The translations under genes were made by a program, and so were the position numbers. From Drosophila miranda (Eukaryota > Arthropoda > Insecta > Diptera > Drosophilidae), in the NCBI RefSeq assembly GCF_003369915.1, contig NC_046676.1:5208001-5272000 (forward strand): a DNA stretch of 64,000 bases, given 5' to 3'. This document shows, piece after piece, positions 39,309-51,021 of the stretch (positions are counted from its first letter, which is position 1; every line of letters starts with the position of its first letter). The notes beneath the pieces are model-generated. The model made no database searches, was not told the origin of the DNA, and saw only the letters and a list, made by a program, of their open reading frames with translations.

Positions 39309-39697
39309 AACATTTTTTCATAATAGTAGAAGCTAAATATCCAAATATATAATTTACAAACTGATCGATAATAAACCGCGTGGATTACAAAAACTGTACA
39401 TAATCGTGGCCTGGCAGGGATCGGGGTCTCCGACAAACCAAAAATCAAGGTCACTTGCAGTGCTAAATGGGAAACGAAATACTCTAATGGAGGGCCTTCT
39501 TCTGCTTCTGCTCCTGATTCTGCATCATCGTCCACTTCATCCACATCTTCGAATAACAACAAATGACATAAAAATACACACACTATATAGAAGGACCGGG
39601 GGATATACATATGTATAGTAGAAGAGGGAGGGGGGAGCACAGTATATGGCTAATTTCGAGCGGCGCCTTAGCTCAGACGCAATTGGGCAAATAGCTT

Positions 39698-42600
39698 TCA
39701 CATGATCGGATCGGGCCCTTGGCCCTCGAGGTCCGATACCTGGCTCTGGTAGTGCAGGGCGTCCTGGTACGCCTTCTTCACGGCCTTCCGCTCCGCCGGC
39801 TTCCGGGACTCGATCAGCTTCTGCTGGTCCACCTTTTTGTCTATGCCCAGGATATCCAGCTTGTTGGCCGGCAGCCACTGCCAGGTGCGCTTCACATCGA
39901 AGAACAGCACCAGGAACACGATGTCGTCCAGGCAGTTCTTGCGCAGTGCCAGCACATCCGTGGGCGGGGCGGGCAGGGGCACTCCATTGTAGACGAACCC
40001 CTTGGGCGTCTTCGGGTCGAGTATTAAGGCGGGATACCACGGATAGCCACGGCACTTGGCCCACACCAGCTGTAACGGCTCCAGCGTTGGCTTGTGCGAG
40101 TTGTGGTGCCTGGTCATCGTCACCACCTCCTCCGCGTCTTCGCCGTGCCGACTCCTGTTGTTGTTTGTGGTTGCCGTTGCTGTGGTGTTCCTTCTCGCCT
40201 TGATGTTGTTCACCAACGGAGAGACGATGCTGGGCGTGGCCGAACGCAATTTGCCCGCCTTCCGCATGATCGGCGGCGGTGTGGCCGTGGAGCTGGTCGT
40301 CGACTCGCTGAGATTGCTGCGCCTCTTACCCCGACCCCGAGCAGCCGACATGACCGGGCCCCGTGCCGCCATCGGTATGGGAGTGGGGGTGGGTGTGCTG
40401 CGGGATGTTCTCGTCTTGCTCGGCCTGCCTCTCCTCTTCTGATGCGGCGGCTGTCCATCCATCACCGCCTCATCGTCGCTGGAGCTGCCGCTGGCCCCGC
40501 TACTGCTGCTGATGGCCATGTTCCCGTTGCCCTGGCTGTTGTTCAGGCTGGCGTGCTGCAGGTCCATGGCGTCGGTGGTGCCGTCCTGCGATGTAGACTC
40601 CCTCTCTTCGCTGTGCCCGTCGCTGGCCTCGTCGCTGTCAAAGTCCGAACAGCTGCCGGACATGCTGAAGTCGGAACAGCTGCTGCAGGGGCTGCTGGAC
40701 TGGGAGGGGCCTTCGTCACTGTCGCTCACGTCCCGCTGGTTGTTTGCCCGGTAAACGCGAAAGCTGTCCGGAATGCGCTCGAATAACCGTGCGTCCGGCA
40801 GCGGCATGGCCTGGCCGGAGGCACTGGCTCCCGCTGATACTGCCGCTACCGCTGCAGCTGCAGCAGCTGCTGCTGATGCTGCTGCCGCTGCCGCCGCAGG
40901 ATTAGGAGACTTTTTTGGTGACATGGAGGCACTGTTTCTCAGCTCTGGCAGGCGTCGGTAGCGGCCCGGCCTCTTTGGCGACTTCACGCCAAGATTGAGG
41001 CTCATCTTGCTGCTGATCGACAGGGCCGTGGATGTCAGGCTGGCCGCTGCAGCTGCTCCAGCTAGTGCACCCGCACCCGAAGCCGCAGATGCACTCACGC
41101 CCGCGCCAACGCCCGCTCCGGCGCTGCTGTTCTGCGTCAATGCAAAGTTTGCGACAGAGGCAGAGGCAGTGGGAGCGGCCAGGACACTGTTCAGCGAGGC
41201 CACGCTTGTGGCTGCCGTGGCCACCGTGGCGTTGGAAGAGGAGCTGGCACTGGCACTGACGCTGATGGACTGGCTGCTGGAGGATTGCGAATTGTGGTGC
41301 TCCTCCTTCACGGGCGTCGTCAGTGGCTCAGAGGGTCGCTTTAGAGCCGCCTGAGACTTCCGCGTCAGCAGTATGGCCGTCCTTAAGGCGATTGCAAGGT
41401 TAGAATTGGGTAAGCTATAGCTATATGGATGCGTCTCACCTTCGGTTGATGCCCACGGGCGAGCTGCTGTTGTTGAGACTCTTGATTGGGCTGCAGGGCG
41501 GAGTTTGCGTCGTGTTTAGCATATTCTTGGCGGCCTCCTCATCGCCATCGCCTACCGAATCCTCCTCAGAGTCATACTCGTCTTCCAGTTCTTCATCCTG
41601 CTCCAGATCCATGTCCATGGCGATGGTGTTCAGACGCTTTCGCGATCGCTTCTTGGACGGGGAGCCTTGTCCTCCTCTAGCCTCATCCTCGTCGCTCCGG
41701 GAGCGATTGGCATGCACCGACGAATGACGCTGAAGGAAGAGCTCGAGACGTTAGTTTATGATCGGAAAGGAAAAGGCTAGGGATGGGCAACACTTACCGC
41801 TGCATAGCGCGCCTTTTGCAGCGATTTGCGCATCCGCGTGATCTCCAGGCGAATCTGTTTAATTTTCTTGGTGCGGTAGCTGGGATTCTTGAGCACCTGC
41901 GACTTGTCGGCCAGGATAAGCAGTTTCTGGACGATATCTTCGCTGGCCGGCACCGCCAGCAGCTGGCGCAGCTCCTGCTCCACCTCCGCCTCCACATGGT
42001 CGACATGCGAGCGCTGCGATCGCTCTAGCAGGCCATCACGCTGCAGCTCCTTGCGCAGCTGTACGAACAGAGGAGCCGCCTGGTCGCGTAGACGTATACC
42101 GGCGCGATAGAACACCGTGTCCTTGTTGTTGTACGCCAGACAGTTCTGGATCATCAGATCGAAGTCGGTCTCGAGCTGCTCCAGAGTCGTGTACTGGCAG
42201 TCCTTGAGCCGCGTCCGCATGGTGCCCAGGTCCATGGGGTGTTTCACGATGTCCGTGTAGTCGGGCACCTCGCTGGTGTCCACCGGCTCGCGGAATATCT
42301 CCATGGTATCGCGCGCCTCGAGGGCATCCAGCAGCTTAGTCAGCGCCGACTCAAGCGGATTGAGCTGCAGCATCACCACCTCCTCGGAGATCTTCACAAA
42401 GGCCACCTTTAGCTTCTCCCGCTTTCGCACCAGCTCGCAGAGGAGGCGGGCCCGCTCCAGGTCCTGGCGCAGGCACTGCCAGTACTTCAGTTGCCTGTAC
42501 AGCTCGTTCGTGTCCGGGGAGCCCTCGATGCCGTTCCGCTGGATCACGCCGTGATTGTGGCCCTGGCTCTGCAGTCGACGCAGAAGCGGCACACCATTCC

Positions 42601-44270
42601 GGTAGTGGCGCTTCAGGGTCCAGTAAGCGATGATGCGGTCCAGGAACTCCTTCTTCTTCTGCATAGTGACCATGGTGGCGATCTCCTGGACACGATCCGG
42701 GGGTATCGTTGGGATCAGCACTACGGGAGCCGTGGATCTCTTCTTGGCCAGCGCTTTGCGCGCCTCCCGCATCTTGTGGCGCGTGTCCTCGAAGTCGGGC
42801 ACGTTCATCTTCAGCTTAGCGTCTGCCGGCGTGTGGGCGTGACAGTAGGCAAACTTCTGTACATGCATGGAGGAGTCGTTGTGGCCGTCTTTGATCGTGT
42901 CCATGGTCATGTAGAGGCCCGCCTGCTGGGCACAGGTCACGTGGAAGGCGGCATAGCAGCTGTTCCTGTGGCACTGGATGCAGGCACCCAGACCCTTCTC
43001 CTTGCACACATAGCACGTGAGGCGCCAGCGGGCAGGGGGAATGGTCTCGATAGAATCTAGGACCATAGAAGAATCACAAGTTAGTCAGAAAGAGCGACAG
43101 AAAGAGAGCGAGGCGGGACAGGGCGGGAGAGGAATACAAACCAATTGGCTCCAGGAAGACGGTGTTAGCGAACCGCACCTCGGGTATCCATAGAGCACAC
43201 ACCACATGCGCCCACTGGCCGTGATCCGTCTGCTTGAAAGCGCCGCCGGCGTTGGGGCAGAGGACACAGTTAACCGGCTTGCTGGGCGACTGGAGGCAGC
43301 GCCGGCACAACCATTGGCCCTCGGGGATGTAGGGGACGCCGTAGCAGTCCTGGTGCACCGCCAGGTTGCACATGTCGCAAAACAGTATCACGTTGGTGTT
43401 CTGGCACTCACCGTCGAGGCAGATGCAGCAGACCGCATCGTCATCCACCTCGACACCAGTAGGCGTGCCATTGGCCGCCGCCTGGAAGTGCGACTCCTTC
43501 TCGAGCCGGTCCATCAGCAGCTCCATTGTGTCGATGCTGACAGCAGTAAGGCCGAGCTTCTGGCGTTCCTCGTTCATGTGCTCCAGCCAGGCGGAGTCCT
43601 CCTCATCGACATCGTACTCGATCTCACCGTCGAGCTCCTCCAGGGACTTCTCGATGAAGCGATAGTAGGCCAGCGGTCGGGGCGGGGCATCAGGCACATT
43701 GTAGTCTTCGATTTCGCACACCTTCGCCACCGGCACCTGCACCTTGGCCCACGGCGCATTCTCCTCCAGCGGCGGGGCATCCGCATTCAGGATGCAGCCC
43801 CTCTCTACCAGAGCGACAAACTCGTCTTCCTCCACCATTGGCAGGGCATCGTCGATGCCCAGGCGCACACTCTTGCCCTCTATATTGAAGGTGACTGTGG
43901 CTTCCTCCTCGTTGTAGGCGACCAGGGACTCGGGATTCGCGTACTGATGCCGAGTACCGCTCCCGCTGCTGCCGGAGCAGCCGTTCTTGGCCTCCCCGCT
44001 AACGAAGGACGCATCACCGCCACTGCCGTTGTCTTTTGGCTTGGGCGTGGAGTGGTGCGTGGAGCGTGAGCGCGCCTTTTTTCGGTTCGGCGTCAGGACG
44101 GGCGTCAGCGGCTGCGGATTGTCGTGGTCGTACTTCACCAAATGGTACTGCAGCCCCATGATGGTTTTGTAGCTGCGGCCGCAGTCGCGCACTGGACACG
44201 CATACGGTGGCGGGGATTGCTTGTTCTTCATGCCTTTGCAGTACTCCAAGGCATCGAAGTCGAGTCCCAT
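39698..44270 (-). CDS. Br140: Br140: BRPF-type bromodomain-PHD-PWWP protein, four coding exons
   Basis: Br140 is the fly BRPF homologue, the scaffold of the Enok (MOZ/MORF) histone H3 acetyltransferase complex in the nucleus. Coding exons 43142-44270, 41798-43056, 41440-41729 and 39698-41381 join in frame across introns of 85, 68 and 58 bp to 4,362 nt, 1,453 aa. Domains in order: a C2H2 finger (about 23-50), an EPL1-like N-terminal region (about 130-290) and PHD finger DAVCCICLDGECQN onward (about 296-346). Then come a zinc knuckle and extended PHD spanning intron 1 (to about 430), a bromodomain (about 610-705) with the acetyl-lysine Asn in AYNNKD, acidic and Ala/Ser-rich low-complexity stretches (about 800-1300), and a C-terminal PWWP domain (LVWAKCRGYPWYPALI, about 1325-1450). 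The start at 44270 follows from the conserved MGLDFDALEYC N-terminus. All exons are intact. Confidence 0.96.
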
Positions 44271-44461
44271 GGCTGCGCTGCGGATGGAGCTACTGCTGCT
44301 GCTGCGGCAAGTTTGCTGTGTGTGGGTTCTGCTTTCGAATGGGGACAAGTGTGTCTACTCCCGCATACGGATTCTTATATATACATCTTATTGTTGTTGT
44401 CGCAATGCGCGCGGTTTTTTGTTGTCCCCGATTTTCGTTAGCTTGTTGCAAAAAACGCGAT

Positions 44462-44472
44462 CAGTGTGACCG
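44462..44472 (-). promoter_or_regulatory. Br140: Core-promoter Motif 1 (M1BP-type) of Br140
   Basis: CGGTCACACTG on the minus strand, a perfect match to the Drosophila Motif 1 consensus YGGTCACACTR, about 190 bases upstream of the Br140 start codon. It is typical of constitutively expressed, TATA-less fly genes. Confidence 0.75.
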
Positions 44473-44508
44473 CAGACTTCTGGATGAAACATACGGTCTG
44501 ACCCTCAG

Positions 44509-44520
44509 AAATATACCAAA
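44509..44520 (-). promoter_or_regulatory. Br140: Core-promoter Motif 6 of Br140
   Basis: TTTGGTATATTT on the minus strand exactly matches KTYRGTATWTTT (Motif 6). This motif usually accompanies Motif 1, as here, 37 bases away. A second, weaker copy lies at about 44540-44551. Confidence 0.65.
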
Positions 44521-44730
44521 AAGACTTCACAAACTTCAAAATATACCGTAAATATACTGACGAATTATTTGTGTTCAAGTTCCATCATATTCCAGTTTTT
44601 GTTTTTTCGTTTTAATATCACTAGCTATCTAAGACCCTCAGCTATAAAATAATAATTGAATCCGATTACTAAATCAATTTCCTACAAGACTGGGTTAATT
44701 TTAAATTCTCTTCTTTATTGGATTGATTAC

Positions 44731-44734
44731 AAAA
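44731..44734. repeat. 4-bp target-site duplication (AAAA), left
   Basis: AAAA abuts the 44,735 LTR; the matching AAAA is at 56295-56298. A 4-bp duplication is typical for Ty3/Gypsy elements. A homopolymer gives weaker support than a mixed sequence. Confidence 0.6.
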
Positions 44735-46360
44735 TGTTACACTTGGCTTGTTTCCCAGAGGGCAATGCCGGCTAGCTGTCGACCCCAGGGCTGGGTAGTT
44801 CCCCTTGCCCGCCAAATGTAGACAAAAAAGGAGACATACTACTTCTCGGGACGTCAAAACTAACAACAACCTAACAACAACAAAGAAAATCATAAACAGA
44901 CGGCTATCAAGTGGGTGAAGCTTGGGTGTTATCACTTCGCGCGCCCGCCCTACCTGTGACCAAACACAACGTTCATTTTGGCCACCCTCTGCTGGAACGG
45001 TAACGGCTGGCCTAATCCATGGCTTACGCCACGCGTCCTCCCTCTATTTTAAATTTAATGCATCATGCTTCAATATCTATCCAAGCTTTAATAATCGTAA
45101 ATTGACAATTTTATCTTTCTCATTAATAAATAGCTATACTCAAAATTATCACTAATCACTAAGAAACACCAAAACGTTCGACACAAAGGTAAACAAGGAA
45201 ATAACTGCTGAAATTTCGTTCAACCAACAGGGATACCCTCACCCATACGTAATGGAATATGTGTAGTTGACTGGATCCAGTTTTACGGGAGTTAATTTAA
45301 CTCGGGCCCCTACGGAGACTTAACCTACCAAGAGCTCTTGTTAAGGGTCCCCGGGACATAAACAATAAACAAAATTTTTTTCACAAATCGCTCGACCAAA
45401 TACGGTGGACTGATGGGACCCCCGCGTCACCCACTAAGGGTTAATCTTCTGGCACTGAACAGCTGATCGCAGATTTAGGTTCGTGAAAGGTGTTGGTGTT
45501 TTTACATATTTTTTTTTCAATGTACGTTAAACGGTTTAAGCTAATACTAATTACTAAATAAAGGACAACACACGGAACAAAATAACATTTAATGTGGAAC
45601 GGTGTTTGGAGTGCGGATTATGTTTTTTTTCTTTAAATTCAAACGACGTGGGCGATCGCTGGCCGTGGCCGGTCAGCCCTAAACTTATATAGGTCCGAGT
45701 ATACGTGTGCGCGTGTGTGTGTGTGTGAATAGGGTTTCGGGGTTGTTACCTGGTGAATGAGACCAAACGTGTGGCACGCACTGGAAGGCGATGCAACGAT
45801 CGTGCGGTGTGGCTAGAATCGCCCTGGCAGCTAAATCGTTCTCTTTCACCCTCCCCCTTCACACGTCCCGCGCTACTTGGCTCACACACGCGCAACTGGA
45901 ACGAACTCACTCAGGTTCCGTTGGGCAGTCTTCTTCTCTGCAGTCGACTTTCTCGAACTCCAGTGTCCCTCTCCAGGAAACCTTCTGGCCCGGTTCTGGT
46001 GGCTATATTCCTTGCCGGCTGTTTGTAAAATTTTCTGCATTACAACCTATTTTATCGCCCGCCTTTTCTGTACTCACTTCAAACTTTCTGTTTTAAGCAC
46101 AAAATTTCCAATTTCGACGTTACTCCGTCCACGCTCCACGATTTCTATAATCCAATCCACGTTTTCTAATATTTTCACTCCTATTTATCCCTTTTTCCCT
46201 TACTAATACATATAACTAATCCTATTCTCTTCCTTATATCCCCAGTGACGGCTCTAGCTCCCCCCGATGTCCCCATACACCATCGAGCCTCCCTGGACTT
46301 CCGCTAGATGGCGCGTCGCCCTCAGCCCTGGCCACCTATCGTTCAGGTGGGACTGGAACA
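44735..46360 (-). repeat. 3' LTR of element 1 (1,626 bp)
   Basis: Starts TGTTACACTTGGC and ends GGAACA (plus strand), giving TGTT/AACA inverted ends. It aligns without gaps to 54669-56294 at a constant offset of 9,934, with seven base differences seen by eye. TATATAAG on the minus strand (45684-45691) is a candidate LTR TATA box. LTRs of over 1 kb fit the Osvaldo/Ulysses lineage. Confidence 0.92.
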
Positions 46361-46500
46361 CCACCACGAGTATGTCGTCAGTCCCAGGAGGGACAACATA
46401 CGCGTGGGCATGCCCACCGGATTCCGGAACACTATTGAGCACACGCCGGCGTGCCCTGCATTCTTCTGCCGCGCCCAACGTAGGCCACACCCACACCTCA

Positions 46501-49500
46501 CTACATTCTCAGGTCTTTGGCGTGGTACACTCCTATGGGACGGCCGTTAAGGTCCTCCAGAGCATACGCGTTCTCTCCTACTGGCTTCACTACCCGGCAT
46601 CGGATGAATTTGCGCGCGAACTTGGCATTAAAGCCTTTTCCAAAGTCACTAAGGACAAAATTTCGGCGGAATACCTCTTGTCCCGGCCTCGCGTAAAACA
46701 CCCGAGCTCGCTGGTTGTATCTTACCCTACTACGCTCGTATGCCTGATGTAAACTAGCGCGAATCCTCTCTTGGATGAGTTGTCGCTTGTCCTGACCCTC
46801 CAGCAGCGATATGTCATGCTCGCCGATTGACCGCAGTCGCTTTGCCAGCTTGTAGCATGACCCATGCAAATACATTTGCTGCCCGAAGACTGCAAAGAAT
46901 GGTGTTACGCCTGTTGCCTCGTGAACCGAGTTCCTAATAGCCAGTTCTATCTCCGGCAGATGCACATCCCAGTCCTGGTGATCGTCTTCCAGATACGCCC
47001 GAATCGCGCTGAGTACTGTGCGATTCACGCGTTCGGCTGCGTTACTCTGCGGAGAATACACTGGCGTCCTCATATGAGTGACTCCGAATGCATCGGTCAT
47101 CTCCTTAAAAGTTTTCGAGACGAACTGAGCCCCATTGTCCGAGTGAATCATCTCCGGCACTCCAAACTTGTAAAACACCTCGTGAACGAGGAATCTTACA
47201 ACTTCCTTTGCTGTGGCCTTGGTCATGGTCTTTAGGAATGTGAACTTAGAGAACTGGTCAACTACAATAAATATCCACGCCTGACCGTTCTTTGACCGCG
47301 GATATTTGCCCAAAAAATCAATATAAAGTTTTTGGAACGGGCGCTCAGTGACCACTTCTTGCCCCATCCCGACCTGCATCCGATAATTCGGCGCTTTCGA
47401 CTCCTTGCACACGGTGCACCGTCGGATATAATCCCGCACCTCTATCGCCATGTTCGGCCAGTAAAACTGCCTACGCAATAAGTGCAAGGTTTTCGCGATT
47501 CCTCCGTGCGCTGTCTTCTCTTCCGAATGTGCTTTGTCTATCAACGCGGCCGTCAGCGAACTCGGAACCCACAATTTCCAGACGGCGCCCTCCAGTTGAT
47601 CATCCAATCGTTCAAAGCGCATGCGCTTGAATATCATGCCGTCAACAATCTGGAGATCAGGTAAGCGGTCTTGGTTCTCTGTTATTTCCTTCCTTAACTC
47701 CTGATATTCTCCAGATTCAAACTCCACCGTTTCAAAACCCAGGATACTACTCGGATCCACTTCCAGCTCTTCAATACTGCGTGACAATGTATCTGCCACT
47801 ACATTGTCCGCTCCTTTCCGGTGTTCTATGCCGAAATCGAAGGCCTGCAGTTGAAGGGACCAACGAGCTAAGCGACCATCCAGGTTCTTCATGGTCATGA
47901 GCCATTTGAGACTGGCGTGGTCAGTTATGACTGTAAACGGCATAAGCTCTACGTACGGACGGAACTTAAGGATCGCCATGAGGGCTGCCAGACACTCCTT
48001 CTCTGTCACCGAGTAGTTTTTTTGGTGGCAATTCAGTTTGGCAGAGAAAAACGCTATGGGCCTCTCGTTCTGCTCGTCATCCCTTTGGAAGAGTACGGCT
48101 CCTACTCCATAATGTGAGGCGTCGCACTGTATGTAGAAGTGCCGCTTGAAATCCGCGTGTACCAGGACTGGTGCCGAGGTGAGTGCAGCTTTTAGCTCCC
48201 CCATGGCTCGTTTTGCCTCCTCCGTCAATTTAAACTTTCCATTTCCCGACTTTTTCAGGGCGTCTGTGAGCGGAACGGCCATCTCAGCATAGTTTTTCAT
48301 AAAGCGCCGGTACCAGCCCGCAGTTCCCAGGAAACTACGCAATTCTCGAACAGATCGCGGCTCGGGAATGCGCAAAATGGCCGACACACGATCCGGATCC
48401 ATCTTCAGCGCTCCTCCTCCCACTATAAATCCCAGGTATTTAATGTTTTTATAGCAAAAATTAGATTTGCTCAGCCCTATCGTTAAATTTGCTTCTCGTA
48501 GACGCTCGGCAACCTGTCGCAGAATCTTCACGTGCGTTTGGAAGTCCTCAGCTATAATCAGCAAGTCGTCGAGATACGCATAGACGTTTGAACGCATCTC
48601 AACCGGAATCACCTTATCGACCAGTCTACATAGGCGTTGTGCGGCGTTGCAGAGGCCAAAGGGCATCATACGGAACTGGTACAGAGGCCGTCCCGGCACC
48701 GTGAACGCCGTATATGGTCGACTCTGCTCGTCCAGCTCGATTTGCCAAAAAGCGAATTTTAAGTCGACGCTGGAGATATATATCGTCTGATCGAGACGCG
48801 ACAAAATCCCCTCGATGCTAGGAAGTGGGTAAGCGTCCTTGATGGTTACTTTGTTGAGCTTTCGGGCATCGAGGCAGAAACGATTTTTGCCCGGCCTTCG
48901 CACCACGGTGGTACGGTTGCTCCACGGACTATCACTGTACTCGATGACTCCCAAAGCCAACATTTTGTCCACCTCACCACACACCACTTCCTGCATCGCT
49001 GGCGACAGTGGGTAATGTCGATCCTTCACAGGCTCGGCCTTCTCCACCAACTGAATTTTGTGAGTCTCTCTCGACGTCCTCCCCAGGCCTACGGCTTCGA
49101 AAGTCAGAAACTCTGCCTTCACCTGATCCAAGGCTGCCCTTTGCTCTTCTAACAACTCCCATTCTTCCTGCACTATCTCCTTCTCCGGGCCTTCCACATA
49201 GTGAGCGACTTGATCAGCCAGCACTTCTTCCACTAATCTGTGAGATGCCCCTACTGGACCTTCTCCCATCACCTCAGGAGCCAATGAGAATACCCGCCAA
49301 AAGTCTACCCCCAAGTAAATTTCCTGTTCCAAGAAAGGGCATACGAAAAACGTTAATCTTTTTACCTCTCCCTTGTATTTCACCGGTAATTCTACTCGGC
49401 CAACGATTGCGCGATCTTCCCCATTCGCTACCTTCACTATAGAAGAATATCGACGAGCCTCCACGCCCAGCTTCTCCAGGAATTCCTGACCATTACACCC

Positions 49501-49935
49501 TAGCATGCTGTGTGTAGCGCCTGAATCCAACAGGCCTCGCACGGACTCGCCCATTATAGAGATTTCTGCGAAAACTCTCGGGTCTTTCTTGCACCAACGC
49601 TTTACTGAAGCAATCACCTGCCTCCTCACAGCTCGCCTTTGCTTAAAACGGGATCTCGCCTTTCTCACCCGCACCGACAGTGCTCGCATACCATCCACTT
49701 GTAGCTCAGAAAATATTCTATTTCTGGTTTCTAAATAATTTCTTAAGCGCTCTTCATATGATAAGTTCCTTAACCTAGCATGCAATTTACGTCTATCTAA
49801 TTCATTTTTATTTTCTTCTACTTTCTCTGCGCAGGCCCCTTCTGTGAGCGTGATTCGCCTGCTTGGATCGCACCCCTCTTCACGTTTCCCGCGCAATTCG
49901 GACAGGTTGGACAATATGCATCGGGCTTTCCACAC
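46501..49935 (-). CDS. pol: Pol polyprotein of element 1 (Ty3/Gypsy, Osvaldo-like), intact
   Basis: A 1,144-codon open frame encoding the retrotransposon enzymes. The aspartic protease has LLDSGATHSML near residue 135. The reverse transcriptase has the YLDD catalytic box near residue 452, preceded by MPFGLCNAAQ. RNase H carries DASHYGVGAV (about 603) and VITDHASLKW. The integrase has an HHCC zinc finger ending CTVCKES, the first Asp in IDFLGKYP (about 872), the second in HSDNGAQF (about 932) and Glu in NAAERVNR (about 967). The C-terminus ends in YHAKDLRM. It is in a different frame from the zinc-knuckle fragment, so a Gag-Pol frameshift would be needed; its first residues overlap that fragment. 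No stop or frameshift interrupts it. The stop lies only about 140 bases from the 3' LTR. Confidence 0.93.
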   Translation of the reverse strand: MWKARCILSNLSELRGKREEGCDPSRRITLTEGACAEKVEENKNELDRRKLHARLRNLSYEERLRNYLETRNRIFSELQVDGMRALSVRVRKARSRFKQRRAVRRQVIASVKRWCKKDPRVFAEISIMGESVRGLLDSGATHSMLGCNGQEFLEKLGVEARRYSSIVKVANGEDRAIVGRVELPVKYKGEVKRLTFFVCPFLEQEIYLGVDFWRVFSLAPEVMGEGPVGASHRLVEEVLADQVAHYVEGPEKEIVQEEWELLEEQRAALDQVKAEFLTFEAVGLGRTSRETHKIQLVEKAEPVKDRHYPLSPAMQEVVCGEVDKMLALGVIEYSDSPWSNRTTVVRRPGKNRFCLDARKLNKVTIKDAYPLPSIEGILSRLDQTIYISSVDLKFAFWQIELDEQSRPYTAFTVPGRPLYQFRMMPFGLCNAAQRLCRLVDKVIPVEMRSNVYAYLDDLLIIAEDFQTHVKILRQVAERLREANLTIGLSKSNFCYKNIKYLGFIVGGGALKMDPDRVSAILRIPEPRSVRELRSFLGTAGWYRRFMKNYAEMAVPLTDALKKSGNGKFKLTEEAKRAMGELKAALTSAPVLVHADFKRHFYIQCDASHYGVGAVLFQRDDEQNERPIAFFSAKLNCHQKNYSVTEKECLAALMAILKFRPYVELMPFTVITDHASLKWLMTMKNLDGRLARWSLQLQAFDFGIEHRKGADNVVADTLSRSIEELEVDPSSILGFETVEFESGEYQELRKEITENQDRLPDLQIVDGMIFKRMRFERLDDQLEGAVWKLWVPSSLTAALIDKAHSEEKTAHGGIAKTLHLLRRQFYWPNMAIEVRDYIRRCTVCKESKAPNYRMQVGMGQEVVTERPFQKLYIDFLGKYPRSKNGQAWIFIVVDQFSKFTFLKTMTKATAKEVVRFLVHEVFYKFGVPEMIHSDNGAQFVSKTFKEMTDAFGVTHMRTPVYSPQSNAAERVNRTVLSAIRAYLEDDHQDWDVHLPEIELAIRNSVHEATGVTPFFAVFGQQMYLHGSCYKLAKRLRSIGEHDISLLEGQDKRQLIQERIRASLHQAYERSRVRYNQRARVFYARPGQEVFRRNFVLSDFGKGFNAKFARKFIRCRVVKPVGENAYALEDLNGRPIGVYHAKDLRM

Positions 49936-50941
49936 CGGTAGCAGAAAATTCGCCTCTCCGATGCCATACAGTCCCTAAAGCCATGATCGGTCTGCCCGCA
50001 GTTCCAGCAAATCAACTTCTGTGGAACACGCTGTGTCACTTGCGCTTCCTCAATGACCTCTGCCTCTTCGCGTTTCCTGTAACCAGGTGATGAAATCCGT
50101 TTAGAACTTCATCCCACGGACAGCGGCATTGGGCTTGTAGGAATTCAATTCGGAACACAAAATCCTCGACTGTCATTTTGTTGCTGTCTCCGTCGAACGT
50201 CACGTCCCATTTTTCGACTCGGCCCCACCGTGGCCAAGGTCTATAACCCGGGGGATTTGGATGCGGATCTTCTCGAGGAATCCCACCAGCTCTCCTACCC
50301 TCGCCACGACCCTGACCCGAGTGTCTGAGTGCTATCGGGTTTCGCCAATTTCGCGCTTGATGCCCACCCCGTTGATGCTGCTCACTGGATGCGGTCGGTC
50401 CTCCTCCTGAAGACGGTTCAGGACCAATACCACCTCGCCTCGAGCGAGCCAAAAATGGTTTTGGTGGCGGAATCGGCGCATCAGTCGTGCTAGACGGCTT
50501 CCTTTTCGGGATTGCTCCTCGATACTCCTGCTCGTGGTGAACCTCCTCCCGCTGCGGTTCCTTCTGCTGCTGCAGCTGTCTAACCGGCTGGAGTACCTCG
50601 TTGAGTTGGTGCATCATCTCGATAAACCCCTTACGCAACTCCTCCTGCAACACCCGACTAATCGAGTCAGTGTTCGCTGCCCTGTGTGTCGCATGAGCCT
50701 GAGCCAACGATACGTTGACTGCTGATGCCAGTTCGGAAGCAAGCGTGGGTGTAGGACCGGACATTGGCCACTCTTCTGACCTGGCCTGGACCGGTGTTCT
50801 TGGCAACCCACCCACAGCTCCAAGTTCCTCCCGATCTTGATCAAACATCGCCCCTGACACTTCTCCTATCTGGTCCACTGTTTTGTTTACGCGTGATCGC
50901 GTATGATACTGTCGACTACCCCCTTCTTGTGGCATCTGCAC
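49818..50941 (-). pseudogene. gag: Broken gag of element 1
   Basis: Two frames make up gag. The first (50036-50941, 301 codons) encodes the N-terminal, Gln/Arg/Pro-rich part and enters the conserved capsid segment WDEVLNGFHHLVTGNAKR, then changes to unrelated basic residues and stops. The second (49818-50039), in another frame, holds two nucleocapsid Cys motifs, CWNCGQTDHGFRDC (CX2CX4HX4C) and a degenerate CYRCGKPDAYCPTC. In related elements roughly 150-200 residues of capsid lie between these parts. They are missing here, so an internal deletion that also shifts the frame is the simplest reading. Gag function is probably lost. Confidence 0.75.
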
Positions 50942-51011
50942 CGAGCAACACCAATATTACAAAAAAAAAAAAAAAAAAGGGAAACTCCTAAACTAAGATA
51001 ATATATATAAA

Positions 51012-51021
51012 TAAAGAAATA
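51012..51021. repeat. LINE target-site duplication, copy 1
   Basis: TAAAGAAATA, repeated at 53552-53561. The two copies bracket the LINE sequence and fix its ends. Confidence 0.6.

Noticed and set aside
43206..44069. 287-codon ORF antisense to Br140 exon 1
   Set aside because: Shadow of the conserved PHD-encoding exon.
45753..46206. Identical small ORFs in both LTRs (also 55687-56140)
   Set aside because: They are identical only because the LTRs are; no domain and no sign of a separate gene.
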